Notes: generated by a model from the sequence alone, not told the origin. DNA of 64,000 bases from Paramuribaculum sp. (GCA_022511125.1 JAFLSD010000004.1:124001-188000), one strand, 5' to 3'. Counted from the first letter of the stretch, positions 44,310 through 54,044 are shown. Numbers and translations: made by a program.

Positions 44310-45299
44310 ATGAAAATTGGCGAAATTGATTTGGGTGAAAAACCAATCTTGCTTGCACCTATGGAAGATGTGACTGATGCATCTTTTCGTCAGATCTGTA
44401 AAGAGATGGGTGCAGATATGACATATACTGAGTTCGTGTCGGCCGACGCGTTGGTGCGTAATATCAGCTCTACAACCCGAAAACTCGTACTCGGTGAGAG
44501 CGAGAGGCCAACAGCAATACAACTATATGGCCGAGATGTAGAGTCGATGGTTGAAGCTGCGAGAATCATAGAAGATGCTAATCCTGATATTATAGATATT
44601 AATTTCGGATGTCCGGTAAAAAAAATAGCAGGCAAAGGGGCCGGAGCCGGTCTGTTGAAAGATATACCGAAAATGCTTGAAATCACTTCAGCAATAGTAA
44701 AAGCAGTAAATAAACCTGTTACGGTGAAAACACGATTGGGTTGGGATCATAATTCGAAAATAATTGTCGAATTATCGGAAAGATTACAGGATTGTGGTAT
44801 CAAAGCTCTTACTATTCATGGTAGAACCCGTTCACAGATGTATACCGGCGAAGCTGACTGGGATACTATCGGCAAAGTGAAGAACAATCAAAGATTACAT
44901 ATACCAATAATAGGTAATGGCGATATAACTAATGCAACTAAAGCGAAAATGGCATTTGAACAATATGGAGTCGATGGGATCATGATTGGACGGGCTTCTA
45001 TTGGGTCACCATGGATTTTTCATGATATAAAAATGGCATTCGAAGGTCAGGCTCGAGACACTCTGACAGATGCGGATAAATTCGCCATTCTCAGACGTCA
45101 AATAAAAGAAAGCATTGAGCGAATCGATGAAGTAAGAGGTATTCTTCATATCAGAAGGCATTTAGCAGCGTCACCCTTATTTAAAGGGATACCTCATTTC
45201 AGGGAAACACGAATTAAAATGCTTAGAGCGAATACATATAGGGAGTTAGATGAAATATTAACATATACCGAAACGTTATTAAGAGATATAAAAAATTAG
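44310..45299 (+). CDS. dusB: tRNA-dihydrouridine synthase
   Basis: A 329-residue FMN enzyme that reduces selected uridines in tRNA. LAPMEDVTDASFRQIC opens the barrel, DINFGCPVKKI holds the catalytic Cys, TVKTRLGWD and LTIHGRTRSQMYTG follow, and the helical tRNA-binding domain is at the C-terminus. It best matches the DusB group. It is 3 bp before the GIN-domain gene. A TAACTTCG -7-like motif near 44275 may be its promoter. Confidence 0.94.
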   Translation: MKIGEIDLGEKPILLAPMEDVTDASFRQICKEMGADMTYTEFVSADALVRNISSTTRKLVLGESERPTAIQLYGRDVESMVEAARIIEDANPDIIDINFGCPVKKIAGKGAGAGLLKDIPKMLEITSAIVKAVNKPVTVKTRLGWDHNSKIIVELSERLQDCGIKALTIHGRTRSQMYTGEADWDTIGKVKNNQRLHIPIIGNGDITNATKAKMAFEQYGVDGIMIGRASIGSPWIFHDIKMAFEGQARDTLTDADKFAILRRQIKESIERIDEVRGILHIRRHLAASPLFKGIPHFRETRIKMLRANTYRELDEILTYTETLLRDIKN

Positions 45300-45302
45300 A
45301 AT

Positions 45303-45998
45303 ATGCGTTACAAACTACTGATAGCTTTAATATTAATGTCATTGACCGTTTTAGCTGACGAACCTACGCGCTATGAACTGAATATGAATGATTTTATAGA
45401 ACTGAAGGTTACTGACGGTATAAATGTGGACTACAAATGTAATCCTGATTCAGCCGGTAAAGTCGTATTTGAAACTGTGCCCAATTTAGCATCACAGATT
45501 ATCTTCGTCCCTGGTGGTGATAAGTTAGAGATTCAGTTGGCCACAATTGAATCGGGAAGTTATAAAGATCTTCCCGTAATTACAGTTTATAGTACTTTTC
45601 TGACTAAAGTTCAAAACTCAGGAGATTCAACTCTGAGAGTATTGAATATAGCACCGGGACCTAAGTTTAAAGCCAAACTGATAGGAAACGGAACCTTAAG
45701 TATAAGAGATATAGAGACGATACAATTAGACGCGTCGATAAATACAGGTAATGGGACAATCGTGATTTCCGGTAAAACCCAATCTGCCTCCCTTAAAACA
45801 ACAGGAGCCGGAACTATACAGGCCGACGGACTGAAAGCACAGACATTAAAATGCAGTTTATGGGGTACAGGATCTATCGGATGCGATGTGTCGGAATCAT
45901 TGTCAATATTCGGCGCCGGTTCAGGAACTGTCTACTATCGAGGTAATCCTATTATTAAAAATAGAACGATTGGAGTAAAGACATCTCATATTGAATAA
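45303..45998 (+). CDS. Secreted GIN-domain (DUF2807) protein
   Basis: A 231-residue protein with a signal peptide (about 1-18, cleavage near VLA-DE) and a DUF2807/GIN beta-helix. Repeating short strands include VKLKV-type units such as ELKVTDGINVDYK, LIGNGTLSI and LWGTGSIGCDV. This is common in Bacteroidetes; it faces the periplasm, and its function is not established. Co-transcription with dusB is likely (3 bp apart), and the flippase gene follows 12 bp later. Confidence 0.88.
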   Translation: MRYKLLIALILMSLTVLADEPTRYELNMNDFIELKVTDGINVDYKCNPDSAGKVVFETVPNLASQIIFVPGGDKLEIQLATIESGSYKDLPVITVYSTFLTKVQNSGDSTLRVLNIAPGPKFKAKLIGNGTLSIRDIETIQLDASINTGNGTIVISGKTQSASLKTTGAGTIQADGLKAQTLKCSLWGTGSIGCDVSESLSIFGAGSGTVYYRGNPIIKNRTIGVKTSHIE

Positions 45999-46010
45999 GC
46001 ATCGATTTGG

Positions 46011-47498
46011 ATGAGTGACGGAATCCCGGAAATGAAATTGCGAGTGGCTCGCACTGTAAAATGGAATGTAATCGATAAATTTCTATCGATGATTCTGTAT
46101 AGCGTTACGGGTATTATTCTCGCGCGTGTCCTTCCGAATTCCGATTTCGGCTTGATTGGAGCGGCTCTTATATTCTCGGCTTTTGCATCCTTGTTCATTG
46201 ATAGCGGTTTTTCCTCCGCTCTGATTCAAAAGAAGGAAGTGACTGATTTGGACTACAGCACGGTGTTATGGTTTAATGTAGGTATGGCTGTAGTTATTTA
46301 TATCGGATTATATTTCGCTGCCCCGCTTATCGCTACTTTATTTCAAAACGATTTGAGGCTTATTCCTGTAAGCCGTGTGATATTCTTGACCTTCATATTT
46401 AATGCGACTGCTATAGTGCAGGCTAATAGACTTGTGAAGCAAATGAATGTCAGATTAATTACAGTGGCCAACAGCTTATCTTTATTTGCGGGTTCGGTTT
46501 TAGCGGTATGGATGTCATTAAACGGTTACGGGGTGTGGTCGTTGGTTTGGCAATCAGTTAGCCAGTCGGCATTAAAATCGTTGATACTTTGGATTGGATG
46601 CGGATGGGTTCCTCTCTTCAAAGCTTCATATAAATCACTTAGAACATTCTTCTCAGTAGGATTCGGAATGATGGGAAGCTCGTTTTTGAACACAGTGTTT
46701 AAAAACATTTATGCTTTTGCTATCGGAAACAGAGCCGGTATCAATTCTTTAAGTTATTATACTCAGGCAGATAAATGGAGTACGATGGGTATCTCATCAC
46801 TATCAGCAATTTTTACGCAATCTTTTCTCCCTGCTCTTTCAGAATACCAAGACGAACCGCGGAAATTTGCGTCAGCCACTGCAAAAATGAATAGAACAAC
46901 CTCCTATCTCCTGTTTCCTTTTTGTGGCGTTCTTATAGCAACGGCAGCTGCTATTTTCCATTTCTTATTCGAACATAAATGGGACGATTCGATCTATCTT
47001 TTCCAATTGCTTCTCATAAGAGGGATTTTCACAGTTCTGTGTGGTGTCTATAATAATTATATCTTAGCTTTAGGAAGGACAAAATTGATAGTGGTGAGTG
47101 AAATTATACGCGATGCAGCGGCGATAATAGCACTTATTATAACATGGGGCTACATAGCGATTGAAAAACCGGGAGACATTACTTACGGAATAGGAATAAT
47201 GTTGTGGGGACAAGTGATTGCATCATTTATCACATGGGGGATAACACTATGGATGTCAGCGAAATTGTCGTTCAGGACATGGTGGCAGTTTGTCGCTGAC
47301 TCTGTGCCCTATTTAGTGATAACTGTAATTATATTTTTAATCATCAGCCTTTTCCCCTTGTATATAACGACCCCGCTCCTTCTTGTCATTTGTCAGTCAG
47401 GAGCGGGTGTAATAATATATCTCTTTATTAATTTTCTGCTTAAATCGAAGATTCAACAGGATGTTTTGTTCTTTGTTTTTAACCGTATGCAGAAATAA
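46011..47498 (+). CDS. Polysaccharide flippase, MOP superfamily (Wzx/WzxC-like)
   Basis: A 495-residue inner-membrane protein with about 12-14 helices, related to PST-type polysaccharide exporters. VKWNVIDKFLSMILYSVTGIILARVL and SDFGLIGAALIF are typical N-terminal signatures, and SYYTQADKWSTMGI lies in the central loop. It would flip lipid-linked oligosaccharides. It lies 5 kb past the glycan locus and is not in the same operon, so its substrate may or may not be that glycan. Converges with the next gene with no gap. Confidence 0.88.
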   Translation: MSDGIPEMKLRVARTVKWNVIDKFLSMILYSVTGIILARVLPNSDFGLIGAALIFSAFASLFIDSGFSSALIQKKEVTDLDYSTVLWFNVGMAVVIYIGLYFAAPLIATLFQNDLRLIPVSRVIFLTFIFNATAIVQANRLVKQMNVRLITVANSLSLFAGSVLAVWMSLNGYGVWSLVWQSVSQSALKSLILWIGCGWVPLFKASYKSLRTFFSVGFGMMGSSFLNTVFKNIYAFAIGNRAGINSLSYYTQADKWSTMGISSLSAIFTQSFLPALSEYQDEPRKFASATAKMNRTTSYLLFPFCGVLIATAAAIFHFLFEHKWDDSIYLFQLLLIRGIFTVLCGVYNNYILALGRTKLIVVSEIIRDAAAIIALIITWGYIAIEKPGDITYGIGIMLWGQVIASFITWGITLWMSAKLSFRTWWQFVADSVPYLVITVIIFLIISLFPLYITTPLLLVICQSGAGVIIYLFINFLLKSKIQQDVLFFVFNRMQK

Positions 47499-48050
47499 TT
47501 ATTCATCGAAATTCATTTCATCGAAACCTTCCGAATCAAATTCATCTTCATTATAACCGTCAGAGCCATAAAAATCTTCATCTAAATCGGAGTCAGCACT
47601 TTTAGATGCTTTTGCATCCATCTTGGCCTCGAATTCATCAAGATCAACATATTGAGGCGGGGGAGTACCCATTGCCACTGTGCAGATAGGTTCGCTGAGC
47701 GTTTTTCCGGGGACAGTCTGTTTCAATTCGATGAAGAATGCACGATCAGTGAGGTAATCGAACACGAAAATCATCTTTTGACCCTCATCTTCCAGATAAT
47801 CAGATAGAATACACTCTTCCATCAGATAAGTGTCGTCGGCTATGTCCGAACCCATATCTTCAAGCGTTATTTCTTTTCCTTTTTCCCAGCTATCATCGCA
47901 AATAAAGAAGGAATTCATCTGTCCTTTGTCGTAGCCTAAAGAATCGCATATTGCGTTTCTGAAAGTCAGAAAACTTGAGTCCGCATCAATCTCAATTTCT
48001 CTTTTGAAATTGTCGACCTCATCCGACACTATTCGAAATTTGTATATCAT
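47499..48050 (-). CDS. PRiA4_ORF3-type protein with acidic tail
   Basis: A 183-residue protein related to the plasmid pRiA4b ORF-3 / IS1096 passenger family, recognised by IYKFRIVSDEVDNFKREIEID, AICDSLGYD and MNSFFICDDSWEKG. The last about 45 residues are strongly acidic (D/E with F/G/Y). The family name suggests a transposon, but no transposase or inverted repeats are nearby and the protein is widespread in Bacteroidetes chromosomes. Function unknown. It abuts the flippase gene tail to tail and faces the mobilizable island. Confidence 0.82.
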   Translation of the reverse strand: MIYKFRIVSDEVDNFKREIEIDADSSFLTFRNAICDSLGYDKGQMNSFFICDDSWEKGKEITLEDMGSDIADDTYLMEECILSDYLEDEGQKMIFVFDYLTDRAFFIELKQTVPGKTLSEPICTVAMGTPPPQYVDLDEFEAKMDAKASKSADSDLDEDFYGSDGYNEDEFDSEGFDEMNFDE

Positions 48051-48156
48051 AACAATACCGTCTTAAATTCTAATTTGTAGTGCGAATTTAATAATAAATA
48101 GTGTTATCAAAAAAATAAAATAAAAAATATTTTATTGGTGAATAAAACAACACTCT

Positions 48157-48250
48157 GACATCGAAGTATGTCTATTGGTTTAGAAAGGTGTTGAAGGCAG
48201 TAATGTCGTCTGAGGAGAAACACAGACTCGGAGCATACCTTATCCACTTA
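48157..48250 (+). other. Candidate oriT region upstream of mobC
   Basis: Two short perfect inverted repeats, GACAT/ATGTC (48157-48172) and GTCTG/CAGAC (48208-48227), lie in the 200 bp before mobC, followed by CATACCTTATCCACTT. Origins of transfer often sit here with such repeats. No nic site can be assigned. Confidence 0.35.
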
Positions 48251-48292
48251 TAAAAACTTCATCCTATATATCTAACTTAATTCAAATAATCT

Positions 48293-48832
48293 ATGAGCAC
48301 AATCCTAATAGACAATCGGAACAACCATCCTTATCAGGATACGGATATAATCAAAGATGGAACTAAAAGTGATAAATCAGATGTTGGGGGAGCAAGTATA
48401 GGTTTTGAGAACTCCAAAACCACCGCCATAGCGGAATCCGGGGAGCCTGACACCCCTTTAATTTCCCAACCCCAAACATCCTCTTTCAAGAAAAGGAACA
48501 ACGGAGGAAGACCAAAACTCGAGCCTGAACGTAAAAAGCGGTATGGTGTCAAGGTTTATTTCGAAGAAGAAAATTATAACAAACTTGTTTGGAAAGCCTC
48601 CATTTGTAAACTGCCGATTTCAAGAATCGTATATGAATTCGCAGTCAATGGCTATGTAAAGGAAGCCCTTTCGACAGAGGTTCTCTTTCTGATGAGAAGA
48701 CTTTCCGGCATGGCAAACAATATGAATCAGCTTGCAAAAGACTCCCATACTTTTGGCTTTCACACCATCGAGAAAGACCTTTTATATATGCGAGATGAAA
48801 TAATTGAAATTATAAACAGTGTAAATCATTGA
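48293..48832 (+). CDS. Mobilization protein MobC-like (relaxosome accessory)
   Basis: A 179-residue protein. The N-terminal about 70 residues are polar and disordered. A ribbon-helix-helix-like core follows (RPKLEPERKKRYGVKVYF, then YNKLVWKASICKLPISRIV), and a helical C-terminus has the MobC-type LMRRLSGMANNMNQLAKDSH segment. It should bind oriT DNA and help the relaxase. The stop overlaps the relaxase frame. Confidence 0.85.
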   Translation: MSTILIDNRNNHPYQDTDIIKDGTKSDKSDVGGASIGFENSKTTAIAESGEPDTPLISQPQTSSFKKRNNGGRPKLEPERKKRYGVKVYFEEENYNKLVWKASICKLPISRIVYEFAVNGYVKEALSTEVLFLMRRLSGMANNMNQLAKDSHTFGFHTIEKDLLYMRDEIIEIINSVNH

Positions 48833-48846
48833 TATATTTTAATGCC

Positions 48847-49938
48847 ATGATTGCAAAAATAAAACAAGGTGTAGGATTCGCCGGGCTGCTTCACTATGCC
48901 AATGATATATTGAAAAAGGATACAAAACTACTGGATTCTGACGGGGTGATATTAGTTTCCAACAAAACAATTGCCTCTTGTTTTAAAGCACAGGCAAAAG
49001 CAGTGCAGGGAGATAAAAAGTTTGTCGGTCATCTGATCCTTGCCTTTTCTCCAAAAGATAATGACAAGCTAAATGATGATAAATTGAAAGAAATATCCCA
49101 TGAATACATGAGGAAGATGGGGATTGTTGATACGCAGTTTGTTATATTTCAGCATCATGATCAGCCCCATCCACATGTCCATATCGTTTATAACCGAGTT
49201 AATAATTTCGGTGAATTCATAAAATGTGACACTAATTGGAGGAAGTCAGCCGCTATTACCAAAGAACTGACAAGGGATTTCGGACTGACATTCGGTAAAG
49301 GTAAAGAGGGTGTGAGAAGAAACCGGCTTAAAGGTAAAGACAGGACGAAATACAAGATTTTTGATATTGCAAAGAGGGTTCTTGAGACAAATTTTGATTG
49401 GAAAAACTTCATACGGGAGATGAAAAAACAGGGCGTTGAGATCAATTTTGCAAGGAATTCCAAAGGAGAAATCACCGGAATCGTCTTCACTGCTGACCGT
49501 ATTTCTTATAACGGATTCAAGGTTGACCGCTCTCTGAGTTATGATAAATTGACTGCAAAGCTTGGTGTTTTTGAGAGCCAAAATATGAATTTCAAAAATG
49601 AACATCCCCTGAATTTAGATGAAGAAACAGCCTCTTTAACCGAAAAATCACAAGAAAATTCCCCCGTTTTATCTCGAGGAAAGGAGCAAAAGACACCATT
49701 TGTAAGCGAGGATTTTACTTCTATTGCAAAGCCTGATGAAGTTATTTCAGATGAAAATTCTATGGTTTCCGATAACATTTCAAGCCCTGTGGGTAGCGCT
49801 GTTAATGCTGCAATAGAGTTGGTATTGCAACCTCATGTTGTTCCGACAACAGGAGGTGGTGGAAGTTCAACACCTTCAAAGAAGGATGATGACGATGATA
49901 ACTATAATAAAAAGAAAAGAAGTTTTAGAAGGAGATAA
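48847..49938 (+). CDS. Relaxase / mobilization nuclease
   Basis: About 363 residues. I prefer the ATG at 48847 (MIAKIKQGVGF), which matches the usual relaxase start; an in-frame TTG at 48829 overlaps the mobC stop. FAGLLHYAND holds the candidate nicking Tyr17. FQHHDQPHPHVHIVY supplies the metal-binding His cluster (H104, H108, H110, H112). It would nick oriT and lead single-stranded DNA to a helper conjugation system. The C-terminal about 100 residues are low-complexity, ending DDDDDNYNKKKRSFRRR. Intact by reading. Confidence 0.9.
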   Translation: MIAKIKQGVGFAGLLHYANDILKKDTKLLDSDGVILVSNKTIASCFKAQAKAVQGDKKFVGHLILAFSPKDNDKLNDDKLKEISHEYMRKMGIVDTQFVIFQHHDQPHPHVHIVYNRVNNFGEFIKCDTNWRKSAAITKELTRDFGLTFGKGKEGVRRNRLKGKDRTKYKIFDIAKRVLETNFDWKNFIREMKKQGVEINFARNSKGEITGIVFTADRISYNGFKVDRSLSYDKLTAKLGVFESQNMNFKNEHPLNLDEETASLTEKSQENSPVLSRGKEQKTPFVSEDFTSIAKPDEVISDENSMVSDNISSPVGSAVNAAIELVLQPHVVPTTGGGGSSTPSKKDDDDDNYNKKKRSFRRR

Positions 49939-49941
49939 GTT

Positions 49942-50688
49942 ATGGAAAAAAGACCTGAACCCTTAAAGAAAGACACCATGGATCCTTTCAAGAGGATTGA
50001 TGAAAAGCTAAACAGTATTTTAGTTGCCGTTGAAAATAACGGCAATCGGAAGATAGATTTTAATCCTTTGGAAGTCTCACTTAATCGGAAATTTAACAAT
50101 ATTCCAGAACAGGTAAAACCTGTTATAAGCGAAATCCTTACGGATAAATTACAAAATATTTCTCCCTCTCCGTTATACCCGGGATCCAGATTATACCCTG
50201 AAGATAACTATGCTATGTTACGAAGTATGTATGATCTTACAGATTCTCATATAAGTTATATTGCTGAGTGGGTAAGAGATATGAAAGACCGGAAAGTACC
50301 GAACCATAACGCTGAGCTTTATCAAATGAGGATAGCTATTTCTAAATTTTCTGAAGAGGTCAGAGAAATAATTCATAGTGAATTTATTGCTTTCCGGGAC
50401 GAACTAATCAAAGAAAAGGAACTAAACCTCCCTCCAAAACTACAATTTATAATGCCTTCCGGCTTCACGAACAAACTAAAATACCTGTTTTATACTTACC
50501 CTATTCAGTGGCTGAAACAGGATAAAGTCTTACCTTTCGCCAAACAATTCGGAGTAATCTTGCTCTCCATTTTTACGGCTATCCTCCTTTTCTTAGTTAT
50601 TTTACTTGCCAATGATAACAACCATTTAAAACATGAATACCAATATCTCAAGCAAATAGAACCATTTAAATTTACTGCTCCCGGATAA
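49942..50688 (+). CDS. Mobilization-associated membrane protein of unknown function
   Basis: A 248-residue protein with a polar, partly coiled N-terminal part and one transmembrane helix near the C-terminus (about 207-230, GVILLSIFTAILLFLVILL). It follows the relaxase by 3 bp, with a clear AGGAGA ribosome-binding site before the ATG. Small Bacteroides mobilizable elements commonly carry a third gene here with this layout. I cannot name a family. A role in bringing the relaxosome to the membrane is inference from position. Confidence 0.6.
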   Translation: MEKRPEPLKKDTMDPFKRIDEKLNSILVAVENNGNRKIDFNPLEVSLNRKFNNIPEQVKPVISEILTDKLQNISPSPLYPGSRLYPEDNYAMLRSMYDLTDSHISYIAEWVRDMKDRKVPNHNAELYQMRIAISKFSEEVREIIHSEFIAFRDELIKEKELNLPPKLQFIMPSGFTNKLKYLFYTYPIQWLKQDKVLPFAKQFGVILLSIFTAILLFLVILLANDNNHLKHEYQYLKQIEPFKFTAPG

Positions 50689-50726
50689 TCCGAGAGCAGC
50701 AAATAGATTTTATGATATATAAATTA

Positions 50727-51242
50727 TTAAAGATCAGCCCTACCTTTTTCCTCGTATCTTTTTGATCCTAACTTATGACCATAAAAATATGCATAAATTG
50801 CCATTTCTTTATTACCTCCAAAATAATCGCTATTCTCTTTTATGTGCTGCATGCTAAGAGTCTGATATTTTTCCCATTCTTCAAGAGTAAATTCATTAAT
50901 GGGTTTATATGGACCTGATGTTCTATGATGTGAATTATAACTCACTGCACCTTCCCTATAACCTTTTATAAACCAATTTTTCCAATTATAAGTTTGTTTA
51001 ATTCTTCTAATCTTTTCATTTGTTGCATATAATGAGGATAAATGCTGTTCAGCCTCTTCTGCTAAATATGCATCTATAGTCTTTATTTCTTTATTAAGTT
51101 TATAGTCATCCACTTTATTGCCTATCCATATTCTTATTGCAACTATAAGAAATATACCCATAAATAACAACATGAAGAAGGCTCCTACAGGGCTTATTTC
51201 ATTAGAATGGAAGGTGTAATGGCAAATAATATTCTCCAACAT
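50727..51242 (-). CDS. Hypothetical protein with N-terminal membrane helix
   Basis: A 171-residue protein not recognised. One transmembrane helix (about 18-40, VGAFFMLLFMGIFLIVAI) is followed by a charged helical region (about 45-90) and an aromatic-rich C-terminal half (YNWKNWFIKGY, EEWEKYQTLSM, YAYFYGHKLG). It points toward the mob genes and lies in the presumed island. Start ATG at 51242. Confidence 0.55.
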   Translation of the reverse strand: MLENIICHYTFHSNEISPVGAFFMLLFMGIFLIVAIRIWIGNKVDDYKLNKEIKTIDAYLAEEAEQHLSSLYATNEKIRRIKQTYNWKNWFIKGYREGAVSYNSHHRTSGPYKPINEFTLEEWEKYQTLSMQHIKENSDYFGGNKEMAIYAYFYGHKLGSKRYEEKGRADL

Positions 51243-51403
51243 AAAAATTTATTTATTTTATGCATTAAATTTATTAAAACTTAAATTTTTCATTAATGTA
51301 TAAATTCTTTTTTACATTTATTAGAAAGTTGCCTTTTTATCAAGTGTCAAATATTTAGTGTCTCATAACATAAACAACAAGAAGACACTACAATTTAACG
51401 AAC

Positions 51404-51760
51404 TTATTGTCTTCTATTAAAATACTGCACTCGACCTTCCATTCCACGTTTCAACACAAGAGTATGGTCATCTAAACTCAATATATTAAATTCAACAGCT
51501 CCTCCTGGATTATATTGGCCTTCATAGTTAAGGTATAACTTATCATCATTTCTTGTCCAATTTCCTTTGATTTCTTTATCGATACCTTCAGTAAAAGGAT
51601 CATCTAAGCTCAACAAGCATGTTCCGTCTTCGCGTAGAATTAGCTCTGCCGATCCTATATTTTTAGCTTCGAACCAAATTCCACAAATAGGGTCTTTTTT
51701 TGAACAAGAAGGCATCAGAAAAAAAACCATAATAATTATAAGTATGTTTTTAAGTTTCAT
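51404..51760 (-). CDS. Small lipocalin-like lipoprotein
   Basis: A 118-residue lipoprotein. The signal peptide ends FFLMPSCSKK, giving a lipobox with C19. ICGIWFEAKN, ADGTCLLSL-type and GNWTRNDDKLYL segments resemble the small lipocalin-like domains common in Bacteroidetes (the G-x-W start, then antiparallel strands). It is probably anchored at a membrane surface; function unknown. It stands alone on the minus strand within the island. Confidence 0.7.
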   Translation of the reverse strand: MKLKNILIIIMVFFLMPSCSKKDPICGIWFEAKNIGSAELILREDGTCLLSLDDPFTEGIDKEIKGNWTRNDDKLYLNYEGQYNPGGAVEFNILSLDDHTLVLKRGMEGRVQYFNRRQ

Positions 51761-51827
51761 GGTTTAGGCGTTATAGTTGCAATCCCGAAAATTAATAATT
51801 GAATGTGTTGCTTATTTAATTATAGAA

Positions 51828-52220
51828 TCACAAATTCTCAAGACTAATCTCTTCAATTTCCTTTGTCGGGTGATAAAACCTATTGAATAGCAAAACATGA
51901 AGTCTTTTAAATTGATTGAGGAATTCTGAGATGGGCATTTCTGGTAAGCTAATACTTATGAGTTTACTTTCATTTTCTACATTCTCGCAGATTATAGATA
52001 CTGATACAAAATGATCGTAGCTGCAATAAAGAGAGATGCCATGAGGTATGAACTGCTTAGTGTTGATGCCAAATCTTTTTGCGAAATCTTCAAGAGAAGA
52101 ATAATCACTAATATCGGCTGCCGAAGTACCTTTGAAATCATTGTACTGGACAGATGCTTCTGAACTTAACATAAATTTAGTATTAATAAGTTTTAAAGTA
52201 TTCAAATTCGATATTTTCAA
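51828..52220 (-). CDS. Hypothetical protein
   Basis: A 130-residue protein of unknown family. The frame starts at a TTG (52220); an ATG at 52172 would give 114 residues, and I cannot decide between them. No signal peptide or membrane helix. The middle has FAKRFGINTKQFIPHGISLYCS, and the end is helical (EFLNQFKRLHVLLFNRFYH). It lies between the lipoprotein and dinD-like genes. Confidence 0.45.
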   Translation of the reverse strand: MKISNLNTLKLINTKFMLSSEASVQYNDFKGTSAADISDYSSLEDFAKRFGINTKQFIPHGISLYCSYDHFVSVSIICENVENESKLISISLPEMPISEFLNQFKRLHVLLFNRFYHPTKEIEEISLENL

Positions 52221-52366
52221 TCCGATTCAAAGCGGTTGTCTCGGTTGAAGCGAGGTGAGGAGCGAGCTTGGATGACACTTCATTCTACCATCTGGGATAG
52301 CTTTCCTCTAATTTAAATCGCTAGGTGGATTATATTGGCGCCTTTTGCCTTGCGAAGTTATAAATT

Positions 52367-53203
52367 TTATTTCTTTTTCTTGATCTTGGGGAGGATTTTC
52401 TTTTCTTCGGCTTTAAGACGACGTTCTACCTTTTTTACATCTTCACCTCCGGGAAGGTTCTCCGGCCTAATTCCACGGTCAAGAAGCATATCTCGGACAG
52501 CACTGTTATTATCGATATGTTCCTTTTCTATTCCTACCTGTCCTCTAAGATCTTTTTGTTGAACATTAACAGAGGTCATTCCTGCTGCTAATGCTTTGGC
52601 ATTGATTGCAACAGTGGAGAGAAAATCGGCAAGAGGTCTCTTATCCGGAGCACCGACCCTTCTTTTCATCATAGCAGTATCAAGACCGAAAAGGGCTTTA
52701 TCTCCTTTGGCTCTGATTATAGCAAAGCCTTTTGAATCGACTCCTCTTTCATATAAAACACCTGAAAGAGTATTTTCAGTTTCTGCTAATCTTGCCCTTG
52801 CCTGGATTCTTTCAGATTCAAGAAGTCTTTGTTGCACCAATTCAGCACGCCTTGTCTGAACGGCAAAATAATTCTGGGCGAAAGCAATTTGAGGTTTACG
52901 AGGGTCGCCATTTTGCGCTACAAGATAACAGGCATAACGTGTCAGCATAACGTCATCTATCTGACGTTGAGCACCTTTGGCTAGGTCTATCATTTTGCTG
53001 ACGTTAGCAAAATGATCCGATGGATTTTCACCGGCATTAATGGCGGATTCTTTAGCCTTTTCTATGATTGAACTAAAATTACGCCATTGAGCATAACCCA
53101 TTACCGGGGCTAATTCTCTTGCACTCCAACATTCCACACCATCATATTCAATGGCGATATTCTCAAAGCTATTAAAAAGATCCTGAATCTCGTTTGCTTT
53201 CAT
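52367..53203 (-). CDS. DinD-like DNA-damage-inducible protein
   Basis: About 278 residues from the ATG at 53203 ([10 protein letters not shown]); a TTG at 53224 is also in frame. It matches DinD, an SOS-induced protein that in E. coli modulates RecA filaments. The N-terminal BRO-N-like domain has [21 protein letters not shown], then [27 protein letters not shown] helical middle ([13 protein letters not shown]) and [13 protein letters not shown] follow. The tail is very basic. It sits in the island, where such genes are often carried. No LexA box was identified upstream. Confidence 0.88.
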   Translation of the reverse strand: MKANEIQDLFNSFENIAIEYDGVECWSARELAPVMGYAQWRNFSSIIEKAKESAINAGENPSDHFANVSKMIDLAKGAQRQIDDVMLTRYACYLVAQNGDPRKPQIAFAQNYFAVQTRRAELVQQRLLESERIQARARLAETENTLSGVLYERGVDSKGFAIIRAKGDKALFGLDTAMMKRRVGAPDKRPLADFLSTVAINAKALAAGMTSVNVQQKDLRGQVGIEKEHIDNNSAVRDMLLDRGIRPENLPGGEDVKKVERRLKAEEKKILPKIKKKK

Positions 53204-53397
53204 CTTTTTTATCTTAATTTGCAAAGATAACCATTTTTAATCAAATAAATCTCCCCCATCAGTTTTGATGAAAGAAGATGAATTTGTAAATGTTTTAAAT
53301 TTAAGAACATAAAGTCGATTATCATCATTTCATCAACTTTTGAAAACAAAAATCCTAAAAAAAATGCCTGGTATAGACGCAGCTAAGGTTATCTTAA

Positions 53398-54030
53398 TTA
53401 TGATTCGCCAAACCAATGCTCTGAATTAAGAATTTGCAAGAGTTTCAATCCGGTTTGGTTAAGCGTTACAGTATCATCGTTTTTCCATATTCCACCTACA
53501 TAGGTATTTATCAACCCCAGATTTATAAAATTCATAGCTTCTATACTATTCCCCTCTGTCGGAGTCCTAAAAAGAGGTAATTTCCTTAAGTCCGTGATAA
53601 AACATCGGTCGATAAATGAGCATAACCTTAACATTTCTAAATGAGAAATCTGTTTTTTTACAGCAGCCTTATAGATAAACCCCATGATTAAAGTCTTATC
53701 ACCAGACTCGGCATTATTCAATAATCCTATAAGATACTCTGTTATCTTTTTATTATCTTTACCTAAGGACTTAAAGAAGTTTTCTATTTCAACATCAGTT
53801 ACTTCATTGCTATCTAAGGGGAAAAGGAACTTTTCAAGTTTCCTATAAAAAAGATAATCGCTTATACAAACAATTGAATCATCTAATGTTTGTAAAAGAC
53901 TTCCCATTGGCACAAAAGGTATAGCACTATCAAAAAGGGCTATACCTATGTTATCACCTATTCTTGTTAATTTCTTTTTAAGGGTTTCTCTATTTTGCTT
54001 TTTTGAGATCTTTAACAAATTCCATGACAT
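53398..54030 (-). CDS. Hypothetical protein next to tRNA-Lys
   Basis: A 210-residue protein not recognised. The N-terminus is basic (ISKKQNRETLKKKLTRIG), a moderately hydrophobic stretch follows (about 28-55, GIALFDSAIPFVPMGSLL), then helical regions (IENFFKSLGKDNKKI, VKKQISHLEMLRLC) and a compact C-terminus (LNQTGLKLLQIL) like a winged-helix end. No signal peptide. It is the last gene of the island, 91 bp from the tRNA 3' end. Cargo of unknown role. Confidence 0.5.
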   Translation of the reverse strand: MSWNLLKISKKQNRETLKKKLTRIGDNIGIALFDSAIPFVPMGSLLQTLDDSIVCISDYLFYRKLEKFLFPLDSNEVTDVEIENFFKSLGKDNKKITEYLIGLLNNAESGDKTLIMGFIYKAAVKKQISHLEMLRLCSFIDRCFITDLRKLPLFRTPTEGNSIEAMNFINLGLINTYVGGIWKNDDTVTLNQTGLKLLQILNSEHWFGES

Positions 54031-54044
54031 AAGTTACAAATTCT

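Noticed and set aside
47499-48050. An IS1096-type transposon suggested by the protein family name
   Set aside because: No transposase, terminal inverted repeats or target duplication is seen; the family is common in chromosomes.
48050-48292. A duplicated tRNA-Lys 3' end marking the left end of the island
   Set aside because: I looked for the T-arm and acceptor sequence and found no match, so the left boundary stays approximate.
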